A stretch of DNA of 64,000 bases from Alteriqipengyuania abyssalis. GTDB taxonomy: Bacteria; Pseudomonadota; Alphaproteobacteria; Sphingomonadales; Sphingomonadaceae. The notes beneath the pieces were generated by a model that saw nothing but the letters and a program-made list of their open reading frames with translations, ran no database searches and was not told where the DNA came from. Of this stretch, positions 26,419-33,957 are shown piece by piece. The stretch lies in assembly GCF_019857185.1 (NCBI RefSeq), contig NZ_JAHWXP010000002.1, positions 868,001 to 932,000 on the forward strand, read 5' to 3'. The number at the start of each line of letters is the position of its first letter. Position 1 is the stretch's first letter. A program made the position numbers and the translations under genes.

Positions 26419-26444
26419 TGACACACCTGACACACAGTCCAGGG
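26419..26444. repeat. 26-bp motif, copy 1 (identical to copy at 51291)
   Basis: The 26 bases here recur without a mismatch at 51291-51316, in the same orientation, upstream of a minus-strand gene in both places. Read on the minus strand it contains two direct GTGTGTCA units. It lies about 75 bases upstream of the exported protein gene. Function unknown. Confidence 0.7.
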
Positions 26445-26453
26445 GGGGGGGGG
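26442..26453. repeat. 12-base G homopolymer
   Basis: An uninterrupted run of 12 G lies in the upstream region of the exported protein gene, abutting the 26-bp motif. Such tracts are prone to slippage in replication and in sequencing, so its exact length is uncertain. Confidence 0.75.
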
Positions 26454-26481
26454 TAAAAACCACCCCCGCCACGCCACCCGC

Positions 26482-26829
26482 TCAACCGTCCTCCAGCAGC
26501 AGCAATTCGCAGGTGACGGTGAGTCGGGGCGAGGGCGCAAGGGCATGGTCCACCGCGCTTACCGTCGCATCGGCGACCAGCTGGCCGGGCAGGGCGAATT
26601 CGTGATCGGGCAGCTCGGCGATCAGTACTTCCCCGCCCGCGATTGCGTCGGGCGTGTCGAATGCCAGCCGCACCGTGTGGCGAGTGCCGGCGAAGGTGAT
26701 GCTCGCCCAGCCACGCTCGCGGTGGTCGAGCACGCGGCCCTCGCCCCCGGCGAGCGCGATGAGCGCCCGTTCGAGCCTCCCGGCGTTTCCCCGGCGCGGG
26801 GCGAGGGTGGGAAGGGCCTCAGCCTGCAT
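26482..26829 (-). CDS. Small conserved-looking protein, unknown function
   Basis: The 115-aa product from ATG 26829 has good reading-frame integrity and a pattern of strands (for example ITFAGTRHTVRLAF and LTVTCELLLLEDG). The start overlaps the end of the gene before it by 11 bases, so the two form a translationally coupled pair, divergent from the S24 repressor. No family recognised. Confidence 0.65.
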   Translation of the reverse strand: MQAEALPTLAPRRGNAGRLERALIALAGGEGRVLDHRERGWASITFAGTRHTVRLAFDTPDAIAGGEVLIAELPDHEFALPGQLVADATVSAVDHALAPSPRLTVTCELLLLEDG

Positions 26830-27019
26830 GGCGAGGCTCCTCCATCCGGGCGCGCCATTCGGCCATGAAACCGTCCACGCGCCGCTCCGTGCCGGAGCGC
26901 GGCATGCGCCCGTTGCGCAGGTCGAGCACGAAGCGTGGATCATGCGTCGCGAGCCGCCCGAATTTGGTCGCGGGCATATCGAATTCGCGCAAAAACCTCT
27001 CTATCCTTCGAATCAGCAT
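26819..27019 (-). CDS. Small conserved-looking protein, unknown function
   Basis: The 66-aa basic product (with FGRLATHDPRFVLDLRNGR) looks like a short DNA-interacting helical protein and resembles small proteins I associate with sphingomonads, but I cannot name a family. It is the first gene of a two-gene unit with 26482-26829 and is divergent from the S24 repressor, which might control it. Confidence 0.6.
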   Translation of the reverse strand: MLIRRIERFLREFDMPATKFGRLATHDPRFVLDLRNGRMPRSGTERRVDGFMAEWRARMEEPRHAG

Positions 27020-27088
27020 AAATTTCCCTCACAGATGGCTTTGACAGGTCGATTCGGCGCCGCGGTGAAGGATTGCTCGCCTGTGAAA

Positions 27089-27122
27089 TCCTACTTGTCT
27101 AGGAAAAATCTTTCGCTATAGG
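27089..27122 (+). promoter_or_regulatory. Candidate promoter/operator before the S24 repressor
   Basis: TTGTCT (27095-27100) and TATAGG (27117-27122) are spaced 16 bases apart, as -35 and -10 hexamers would be. A small inverted repeat (TCCTA, 6 bases, TAGGA) spans the -35 region. The start codon is only 9 bases past the -10, which would give a nearly leaderless transcript. Weak evidence. Confidence 0.3.
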
Positions 27123-27131
27123 AAATTGTGT

Positions 27132-27827
27132 ATGAGCGATGATCGACCCTCTGCGGGCAGCCTGCCAGGCGATCCGGCGCGTGCACGCCTGCTCGAACTC
27201 GCGCAGGCGCGCGGCTCCAGCCTTGCTGCGCTTTCCAAGCTTATCGACCGCAATTCCAGCTATCTGCAGCAGTTCATCCGCAAGGGGAGCCCGCGCAAGC
27301 TGGGGGAGCAGGACCGGCGAACGCTGGCCCAGTTCTTCGGTGTCGATGAAAGTGAGTTGGCCCCCGAGATGAGCGGCGTGGAGGAAAAATCCTATGGTGC
27401 GTCTCGGTACTCTGCGGGCGACGAGGATTTTCATGCGATCCCGCGCCTCTCGCTCGCCGCAGCGGCGGGGCCGGGGCAATTCGCCAATGGCGAGGCACCG
27501 TTCGACAATTTCGGCTTTTCGGGCCGCTGGCTGCGCGAAAACGGGTTCGATCCGAAAATGCTCTCCGCGCTCACCGTGGAGGGCGATTCGATGGAGCCGC
27601 TGCTGCGCCACGGCGACGAGATACTGATCGATCGCGGATCGCGGTTCGAGCGGGACGGGGTCCATGTCGTGCGCATGGGCGACACGCTGATGGTCAAGCG
27701 GCTGGCGAGCGCGGGGGCGGGGCGGATCGCCCTGCTCAGCCAGAACCTCGCCTACCCGCCGGTGGAGGTGGGGCTGGACGAGGTCGAGGTGCTGGGCCGC
27801 GTCGTGTGGAAGAGCGGGCGGTTGTGA
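27132..27827 (+). CDS. S24-family (LexA/CI-like) repressor-peptidase
   Basis: The 231-aa protein has an N-terminal helix-turn-helix (about 15-75, ALSKLIDRNSSYLQQFIRKG). The C-terminal S24 domain carries the Ser153 nucleophile in VEGDSMEP and the Lys189 base in LMVKRLA. Such proteins repress target genes until self-cleaved, often on RecA activation. The short HTH differs from LexA's winged helix, so this is a CI/ImmR-like regulator rather than the SOS master repressor. ATG 27132 is chosen over the TTG two codons earlier. Confidence 0.88.
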   Translation: MSDDRPSAGSLPGDPARARLLELAQARGSSLAALSKLIDRNSSYLQQFIRKGSPRKLGEQDRRTLAQFFGVDESELAPEMSGVEEKSYGASRYSAGDEDFHAIPRLSLAAAAGPGQFANGEAPFDNFGFSGRWLRENGFDPKMLSALTVEGDSMEPLLRHGDEILIDRGSRFERDGVHVVRMGDTLMVKRLASAGAGRIALLSQNLAYPPVEVGLDEVEVLGRVVWKSGRL

Positions 27828-27830
27828 GCG

Positions 27831-28337
27831 CTAAATTACGTCCCGAGACGGATCATCGGCCGATCGGAGTCTCCATGTTTGCGTGCCGCTGTCCGCCTTT
27901 CGATAGAAAAAGGTCACCGATGTGTTCTCTCTGACGCATTCTATGATTTCGTCATCGGCTGGCGGACCATGATCGACAGAGGACCAGCTTGCCGAGTCCT
28001 CCGATGGCATGACGATCGCGTACCAGTTGCCAGTTGCCTCGTACCACGCTGCCCCCGGACTGCATTTGAGTAGTGCGGAGACAAAGGCCTGATGTTCGCT
28101 GCCTGGAGGGGCATTCTCTCCCATTGAATCCATCGACCCGACGACCTTGGTGAAGCCCTTTGGATTGTCGTTTTCGCGATAGAACAGCGGGAAGACGAGT
28201 GACGAGCTCTTGGCTGCTTCGTCGACCGCTAGCTCCGGCGCGGCGCCCCGCTCGCTATCATCGGGCCTTCCCTCTTCCTTTGGCGAGCCGCAGCTGGCCA
28301 GGATGAGCATGCAGAATAACGAAGGCCAAGGGTTCAT
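27831..28337 (-). CDS. Lipoprotein of unknown function
   Basis: The 168-aa product has a short signal with lipobox LASC (residues about 13-16). A soluble domain rich in aromatic and acidic residues follows, with two later cysteines (KCSPG and ECVREN). Codon use is less GC-rich than the flanking genes, hinting at transfer. It is convergent with the S24 repressor. No family recognised. Confidence 0.65.
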   Translation of the reverse strand: MNPWPSLFCMLILASCGSPKEEGRPDDSERGAAPELAVDEAAKSSSLVFPLFYRENDNPKGFTKVVGSMDSMGENAPPGSEHQAFVSALLKCSPGAAWYEATGNWYAIVMPSEDSASWSSVDHGPPADDEIIECVRENTSVTFFYRKADSGTQTWRLRSADDPSRDVI

Positions 28338-28629
28338 GGCGTCACTGTTTGAGCGCGCTGCTTGGGAATGGCAAGCTGCGCGAGAGGAGCAGTCGGTCGA
28401 AGGGGGCGAGGCCACCGATCCGGCGCATGATCCTTGCAATCACCTCCACATCAATGGGGCGATCATGCTTGCGGGTCTGGAGCGCGCAGGCGAGCCAGGC
28501 AGCGCTGATCAGTCTCGACCGTGACGGAGTTTGGCTCGGTGCCGAAGTACGTATCCCTAACGTTTCTGCGCCGTTTAGAGGATTCTTCACCTTCGAGCGC
28601 CATGCTTCCCGCGCAATCCGGGGGACGTG
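28338..28629. other. Gap without a supportable gene
   Basis: These 292 bases contain only short overlapping frames with no start, ribosome-binding site or family resemblance that I would defend. The stretch may hold the promoters of the divergent lipoprotein and Flp pilin genes, or a gene remnant. Confidence 0.5.
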
Positions 28630-28875
28630 ATGATTACCAGACATCTGCTGCGCGACGAGACGGGCACATCGGCGATCGAATATGCGGTCATCATGGCGCT
28701 GATCGGGGTCGGCCTCGTCGGGGCGCTCAACGCGCTCGGCACCGAGACGGCGAACAGCTATTCCAATGCGGCGGTTGCGCTGGAGCCTGCTGCGGATGAA
28801 CCCGCGCCTGCGCCCACGACAACGCCCCCGCGCGTTCCCGGTCGACCGGGCGGGGGCAATCGCGTCCCACGCTAA
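28630..28875 (+). CDS. Flp/Fap-type type IVb pilin
   Basis: The 81-aa protein has the Flp prepilin form: a short positively charged leader, then GTSAIEYAVIMALIGVGLVG, with the conserved Glu-Tyr pair characteristic of Flp pilins. A Pro/Thr-rich tail follows. ATG 28630 is preferred over a GTG one codon earlier. Flp pilins are assembled by the Tad system, but no cpaA/tad genes are in this window. Confidence 0.85.
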   Translation: MITRHLLRDETGTSAIEYAVIMALIGVGLVGALNALGTETANSYSNAAVALEPAADEPAPAPTTTPPRVPGRPGGGNRVPR

Positions 28876-28904
28876 GGCGATTTGCGTGCCTTCCGGCTTG
28901 TTTT

Positions 28905-29306
28905 TCAGGATGGGGGGCGGCGGTAGTCGGGATCTTTCAGCGACAGCATGTAATCGGTGACCAGCGCGACATCCGCGTCGGTCAGCCCTACATCCATGAT
29001 GTCCGGGTAGTTGTGCGCATCGCGCAGATATGCGGTCAGCGTTTCGCGGGTCAGCCCGTCGCGGTTGGCGATTTCGGGGAAGGTCGGCGCCTGCGGCAGG
29101 GGCGAGAGCGCGCCCGGCGCCACCGCGTGGCAGCTGCCGCACACCGCGCCGACCAGCATCGGCACGCCGTCCGCATCGGTCTGGGCAAGCTCCGCGCGGC
29201 TCGGCTGCGGCTCGGCAGCGGTGGCCGACTGCACGGGCGTATCCGGCTGGCAGGCTGCCAGTGCGAGAGTGCCCACGGCTGCGAGCAGGACGAATTGCGG
29301 CTTCAT
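28905..29306 (-). CDS. Small c-type cytochrome (lipoprotein)
   Basis: The 133-aa product has a signal with lipobox-like LAAC and one haem-attachment motif CGSCH (about residue 56). A C-terminal candidate Met ligand lies in TDYMLSL. It is probably a periplasmic or lipid-anchored mono-haem electron carrier. A much longer in-frame extension upstream is rejected because ATG 29306 gives a proper signal peptide. It is divergent from the MBL hydrolase. Confidence 0.85.
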   Translation of the reverse strand: MKPQFVLLAAVGTLALAACQPDTPVQSATAAEPQPSRAELAQTDADGVPMLVGAVCGSCHAVAPGALSPLPQAPTFPEIANRDGLTRETLTAYLRDAHNYPDIMDVGLTDADVALVTDYMLSLKDPDYRRPPS

Positions 29307-29387
29307 GGTCTGCGATCCCTTCTCCAGGCCCTGGGGGAGGGGACCGCCGCCCTTGCCACCGATCAATCGGTGTTCCATCTCGGGGGC

Positions 29388-30065
29388 ATGACCCAGCCCA
29401 ACGCCTCTTCCCAAGCCTCCCCCATGAAAGCCGCGATCCTGCCGGTGACGCCGCTGCAGCAGAACTGCTCGCTGATCTGGTGTACGCAGACCAACAAGGC
29501 CGCGCTGATCGATCCGGGCGGCGATCTCGACAAGCTGAAGGCGGGCGTCGCTAAGGCGGGGGTGGAGCTGGAGAAGATCCTCATCACCCACGGCCATCTC
29601 GACCATTGCGGGCAGGCTGGGATGCTGGCGCAGGAACTGGGCCTGCCGATCGAAGGCCCGCACGAGGCGGACCGGTTCTGGATTGCGCGGCTCGATGAAG
29701 ACGGCGCGCGCTTCCAGATGGAGGCCGCGAGTTTCGAGCCCGACCGGTGGCTGGAGGATGGCGACACCGTCACCGTGGGCAATCTGACGCTGGAGGTGAT
29801 CCACTGCCCCGGCCACACGCCGGGCCACGTGATCTTCTTCAACCGAGACCGCAAGTTCGCGATCGTGGGCGATGTGCTGTTCCAGGGCAGCATCGGGCGC
29901 ACCGATTTCCCGATGAGCGATCACCAGAGCCTGATCGATGCGATCACCAAAAAGCTGTGGCCGCTCGGCGACGATGTCACCTTCATCCCCGGCCACGGTC
30001 CGACCAGCACCTTCGGTCAGGAACGCCGGACCAATCCCTTCGTGGGCGACGCGGCGCTGGCGTGA
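29388..30065 (+). CDS. Metallo-beta-lactamase-fold hydrolase (glyoxalase II/YcbL-like)
   Basis: The 225-aa product has the metal motif THGHLDHCGQ, further ligands in CPGHTPGH and VGDVLF, and a late PGHGPTS. This is the short glyoxalase-II-like (YcbL) architecture without the GloB C-terminal domain. It probably hydrolyses a thioester. ATG 29388 or the in-frame ATG 29424 could be the true start. Confidence 0.88.
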   Translation: MTQPNASSQASPMKAAILPVTPLQQNCSLIWCTQTNKAALIDPGGDLDKLKAGVAKAGVELEKILITHGHLDHCGQAGMLAQELGLPIEGPHEADRFWIARLDEDGARFQMEAASFEPDRWLEDGDTVTVGNLTLEVIHCPGHTPGHVIFFNRDRKFAIVGDVLFQGSIGRTDFPMSDHQSLIDAITKKLWPLGDDVTFIPGHGPTSTFGQERRTNPFVGDAALA

Positions 30066-30099
30066 GCGCGGTAGCGCCGCTCCCTTGAGAGAGGGGTGC

Positions 30100-30498
30100 T
30101 CAGACCACCCCGAATCCGATCAGCGCGGCGAACACGCTCAGCCCCAGCAGCGTGAGCATGGTGACGATCACACCGATCTGCCTCGGCAGCCCGCCTTTCT
30201 CCGCGTCCATTCCCACGCCGTGCAGGATTCGCCCGAACACGAACAGGATCGAGAGGAGGTGCAGCCACATCCCGCCGCGCCCCGTCAGTTCGATCAGCAC
30301 GATCAGCGCGAGCACGAAGGGCGCGGTTTCGACGAAATTGAGCTGGGCGCGCATCCGCCGGGCGAGCAGGGGATTGCCGCCATCGCCGTGGCCGACCTTG
30401 GCCTTCAGCCGCGCGCGGCCGCAGCGCACCGCCAGCCACAGCGCCAGCAGCCCGAACATGGCGGCGCTGGTCAGCGACACCGGCAGCATGATATCCAT
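30100..30498 (-). CDS. MAPEG-family membrane protein
   Basis: The 132-aa four-helix protein has the MAPEG motif QLNFVETAPFVLALIVL and RILHGVG. The MAPEG superfamily includes glutathione transferases and leukotriene-type enzymes; bacterial members are mostly of unknown substrate. It is convergent with the MBL hydrolase. Confidence 0.85.
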   Translation of the reverse strand: MDIMLPVSLTSAAMFGLLALWLAVRCGRARLKAKVGHGDGGNPLLARRMRAQLNFVETAPFVLALIVLIELTGRGGMWLHLLSILFVFGRILHGVGMDAEKGGLPRQIGVIVTMLTLLGLSVFAALIGFGVV

Positions 30499-30729
30499 CG
30501 CATTCTCTCCCGTGCAGATCGTACTGGGGGACAGGCTTTAGCGCGGTGTTCACGATGGCCAAGCGCCAAGCTGCGCTTGCATCGCGCGGCAGAATCGGTA
30601 TAGCGCGCGCCTCTTGCCGCCATTGACGGAGCGTGAGCGCCGCACGACATAGCCGTTGTGCAGGTGCTTCCCCTCGCTTAAGGGCGGCTCTCAAGTATTG
30701 ATTTTTAACCGTTTAGAACAGGTGCCGCC

Positions 30730-30912
30730 ATGGCCGTCCCCAAGAGAAAAGTATCGCCGCATCGCCGGGGCAATCGGCGCGCGCATGATTCGCTGAAGGT
30801 CGAAGCCTTCCATGAATGCGACAATTGCGGCGAATTGAAGCGCCCGCACAACATGTGCGGCCACTGCGGTCATTATAATGGCCGCCTGGTGCTCGAGCCC
30901 AAGGGCCTCTGA
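30730..30912 (+). CDS. rpmF: Ribosomal protein L32
   Basis: The 60-aa basic protein begins [14 protein letters not shown], the L32 hallmark. It contains two CxxC pairs (CDNC and CGHCGH) as in zinc-ribbon L32 variants. It is the first gene of the widely conserved rpmF-plsX-fabH cluster; yceD is not seen upstream. Confidence 0.97.
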   Translation: MAVPKRKVSPHRRGNRRAHDSLKVEAFHECDNCGELKRPHNMCGHCGHYNGRLVLEPKGL

Positions 30913-30938
30913 GCCCATCACGGTAAGGACGTAATCGC

Positions 30939-32021
30939 ATGAGTCTTCCGCGTATCGCCGTCGACGCGATGGGCGGCGACGAAGGCGTGCGCGTGATGGT
31001 CGAGGGTGCAGCCCTCGCCCGCCGTCGGCACGAGAAGTTCAGCTTCTTACTGATGGGCGACCGTGCGCAGATCGAGCGCGCGCTGGAGAGCCACCCCGGG
31101 CTCGCCGGTGCGGCCGAGATCCGCCATTGCGAATCGGTGGTCGAGGGCGAGGACAAGCCTTCGCAGGCGCTCCGCCGTGCCAAGGGCACATCGATGGGCG
31201 AGGCTGTCGCCGCGGTGAAACGCGGCGAAGCCGGCGCTGCGGTCAGCGCGGGCAATACCGGTGCGCTGATGGCGATCAGCAAGGTCGCGCTGCGCACCCT
31301 GCCGGGGATCGACCGGCCCGCGCTCGCCGCATTGCTCCCCACGCTCGAAGAGCAGGACGTCATCATGCTCGACCTCGGTGCCAATACCGAGTGCGACGCG
31401 CGCAATCTCGTCCAGTTCGCGATCATGGGTGCGGCCTATTCCCGCATCGTCACCGGGCGCCCCCGCCCGCGCGTGCGACTGCTCAATATCGGCACCGAAG
31501 ACATCAAGGGCACCGGCGAAGTGCAGGAAGCGGCAAAGCACCTGCGCGCGGCCAAGACGCTGGCGATCGACTTCGACGGCTTCGTCGAGGCGGACAAGAT
31601 CAACCGCGGCGATGTCGACGTGGTGGTGACCGACGGTTTCTCCGGCAATATTGCCTTGAAGGCGATCGAAGGCTCGGCCCGGTTCGTGACCGACCTGCTC
31701 AAGACCGCGTTCCGCTCCTCGCTGCGGTCCAAGATCGGCTTCCTCGTCTCGCGCCCCGCGACCGAGCTGCTGCGTCATCATCTCGACCCCAACAACCACA
31801 ACGGCGCGGTCTTCCTCGGCCTCAACGGCGTGGTCGTGAAAAGCCACGGCAGCGCCACGGCCAATGGCGTCGCCAACGCGGTCGCAGTGGCAGCACGGCT
31901 GCTGGAAGAAGACCTCACCGCGCGGATCGGCGAAGACCTTGCCGAGCTGGGCGACAGCCTGATGGCCAATGGCCACCGTACCCCCAGCGACTCCAGCAAG
32001 ATCGAGAGCAGCGCCAAGTGA
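30939..32021 (+). CDS. plsX: Phosphate acyltransferase PlsX
   Basis: The 360-aa protein begins [11 protein letters not shown] and contains [10 protein letters not shown] and [14 protein letters not shown], both PlsX hallmarks. It makes acyl-phosphate from acyl-ACP for phospholipid synthesis with PlsY. Its stop overlaps the fabH start (GTGA), so the two are translationally coupled. Confidence 0.97.
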   Translation: MSLPRIAVDAMGGDEGVRVMVEGAALARRRHEKFSFLLMGDRAQIERALESHPGLAGAAEIRHCESVVEGEDKPSQALRRAKGTSMGEAVAAVKRGEAGAAVSAGNTGALMAISKVALRTLPGIDRPALAALLPTLEEQDVIMLDLGANTECDARNLVQFAIMGAAYSRIVTGRPRPRVRLLNIGTEDIKGTGEVQEAAKHLRAAKTLAIDFDGFVEADKINRGDVDVVVTDGFSGNIALKAIEGSARFVTDLLKTAFRSSLRSKIGFLVSRPATELLRHHLDPNNHNGAVFLGLNGVVVKSHGSATANGVANAVAVAARLLEEDLTARIGEDLAELGDSLMANGHRTPSDSSKIESSAK

Positions 32022-32998
32022 TCCGCTCCCTCATCCGCGGGGCTGGCTCTGCCATGCCCCAACGCGTCGTGACCAATGAAGAGCTGGCAGGCCGGCTCGA
32101 CACCAGCGACGAGTGGATCGTGGAGCGCACCGGCATCCGCCAGCGCCATATCGCGGGCGAGGGGGAAACCACCGGCACGCTGGCGATCGCGGCTGCGCGC
32201 GCCGCGCTCGCCGATGCGGGGATCGACGCGAAGAAGATCGACCTGATCGTTCTCGCCACCGCGACGCCCGACAACACCTTCCCCGCGACCGCCACCAAGG
32301 TGCAGGCCGCGCTGGGCTGCAGTGGCTGCCCCGCGTTCGACGTGCAGGCGGTATGCTCCGGCTTCCTGTACGCGATGACCACCGCCGACGCGATGCTGCG
32401 CAGCGGGCAGGCGACCTGCGCGCTGGTGATTGGCGCGGAAACCTTCAGCCGCATTCTCGACTGGGAAGACCGCACTACCGCCGTGCTGTTCGGCGACGGG
32501 GCGGGCGCGATCGTACTGGAAGCGCAGGACGTCGCCGAGGGCACCGCGAAGAGCGAGGGGCCGGGCATCCTGACCTCGCAGCTTCACGCCGACGGCGCGC
32601 AGCACGACCTGCTCTATGTCGATGGCGGGCCCTCGACCACGCAGACCGTGGGTCATCTGCGGATGAAGGGGCGCGAGGTGTTCCGCCACGCGGTCGGCAA
32701 TCTGGCGCAGGTGCTGGGCGATGTGGTCGCCAAGGCAGGCATCACCGTCGACCAGATCGACTGGGTGGTGCCGCACCAGGCCAATATCCGCATTCTGGAA
32801 GCGACCGCCAAGAAGCTGGGCCTGGCGCCCGAAAAGGTGATCGTCACGGTCGACCAGCACGCCAACACATCTGCCGCATCCGTGCCGCTCGCCTTCGCTG
32901 CCGCGCGTGCCGACGGGCGGATCAAGCCGGGCGATCTGGTGCTGTTCGAAGCGATGGGCGGCGGGTTCACCTGGGGCGCAAGCCTGGTCCGGCTCTGA
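32018..32998 (+). CDS. fabH: 3-oxoacyl-[ACP] synthase III (FabH)
   Basis: The 326-aa ketosynthase starts at GTG 32018. The catalytic triad is in place: Cys in VQAVCSGF, His in VPHQANIRI, Asn in QHANTSAAS. It condenses acetyl-CoA with malonyl-ACP to begin fatty acid synthesis. The frame also reads open through most of plsX, but that upstream part is a shadow. Confidence 0.97.
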   Translation: MIRSLIRGAGSAMPQRVVTNEELAGRLDTSDEWIVERTGIRQRHIAGEGETTGTLAIAAARAALADAGIDAKKIDLIVLATATPDNTFPATATKVQAALGCSGCPAFDVQAVCSGFLYAMTTADAMLRSGQATCALVIGAETFSRILDWEDRTTAVLFGDGAGAIVLEAQDVAEGTAKSEGPGILTSQLHADGAQHDLLYVDGGPSTTQTVGHLRMKGREVFRHAVGNLAQVLGDVVAKAGITVDQIDWVVPHQANIRILEATAKKLGLAPEKVIVTVDQHANTSAASVPLAFAAARADGRIKPGDLVLFEAMGGGFTWGASLVRL

Positions 32999-33152
32999 AC
33001 ACCGCGCAGCCGGGTGGGGCCCGCGAATCGCCGATGGTGCAAAAAACGCTGTGTCGCATTTGCGGCACCACGTAATCATTGCTAGGCTTTCGGCGGTTTA
33101 TCGAGGCTCTTTCGAGAACACCCGGCAAGAACAGAAAAAGGGATTCCTCACG

Positions 33153-33455
33153 ATGTCGCGCTCGGCGGGTACGCTGACCAGGGCCGATCTGGCCGAAACC
33201 ATCAATCGCAAACTCGGCTTCAGCCGCGCGGAATCGCTGGCGCTGGTCGAATCGATCCTCGCGCATATGTGCGATTCCCTGAAGGACGGCGAGAACGTCA
33301 AGATTTCCGGCTTCGGCAGCTTCGTGCTGCGCGACAAGAAGGAACGCGTCGGCCGCAACCCCAAGACCGGGGTCGAGGTGCCGATCACCCCGCGCCGGGT
33401 GATGACCTTCCGCGCCAGCCAGACCCTGCGCGACCGGATCGCAGACGGAAGCTGA
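33153..33455 (+). CDS. ihfA: Integration host factor subunit alpha
   Basis: The 100-aa HU/IHF-fold protein contains ISGFGSF and [14 protein letters not shown] with the intercalating Pro in the arm and the alpha-type start [13 protein letters not shown] bends DNA in recombination, replication and transcription. Order fabH-ihfA-merR is common in alphaproteobacteria. It is separated from fabH by about 150 bases that probably hold its promoter. Confidence 0.96.
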   Translation: MSRSAGTLTRADLAETINRKLGFSRAESLALVESILAHMCDSLKDGENVKISGFGSFVLRDKKERVGRNPKTGVEVPITPRRVMTFRASQTLRDRIADGS

Positions 33456-33456
33456 C

Positions 33457-33927
33457 ATGGCCCGCCGCAGCTTCGACGATGGCAAGGACGCAGACGCGCT
33501 TCGGACCATCGGCGAGCTTGGCAAGGCGCTTGGCATAAAGGCCCACGTGCTGCGCTATTGGGAAGAGCAGTTCCCGATGCTGCAGCCTCTGAAGCGGAGC
33601 GGAGGCCGTCGGTATTACCGGGCCGACGATGTCGCGCTGGTCGAAACGATCGACCGGCTGGTGAACGGCGAAGGCTACACTCTCAAGGGCGCACGCGCGG
33701 CGATCGAGAAGGGGCGGGCAGGCATGAATCCTGCAGACGGGGACGACGAGGAACCAGAAGCACCGCGCGAGGGCGTGCGCCGTTACCTGACCGCGCGCGA
33801 CCTGCCCGATCACGACGAACCGTCCGCACAGCAGCCGCACCCGCGTCTGCGCCGCGCCGCCGACCGGGTCTTGCTCGACGAGTTGAAGGCGATCCGCGAG
33901 GGGCTGGCCGCAGCGATTGGCGACTAG
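33457..33927 (+). CDS. MerR-family transcriptional regulator
   Basis: The 156-aa protein has a MerR winged-helix domain (RTIGELGKALGIKAHVLRYW, then RSGGRRYYRADD). A C-terminal acidic stretch and short helix follow, with no metal-binding cysteines. It starts 1 base after the ihfA stop codon. This ihfA-linked MerR is a conserved neighbour; its target is not known to me. Confidence 0.9.
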   Translation: MARRSFDDGKDADALRTIGELGKALGIKAHVLRYWEEQFPMLQPLKRSGGRRYYRADDVALVETIDRLVNGEGYTLKGARAAIEKGRAGMNPADGDDEEPEAPREGVRRYLTARDLPDHDEPSAQQPHPRLRRAADRVLLDELKAIREGLAAAIGD

Positions 33928-33957
33928 GCGCCGCGGGCGTGGATCCGACTGCTGGGC

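Noticed and set aside
28349-28630. Plus-strand 93-codon frame between the lipoprotein and pilin genes
   Set aside because: No ribosome-binding site, no recognisable domain, and it overlaps the pilin start.
33928-33957. tRNA gene after the ihfA-merR pair, as seen in some alphaproteobacteria
   Set aside because: The gap is only 30 bases, too short for a tRNA.
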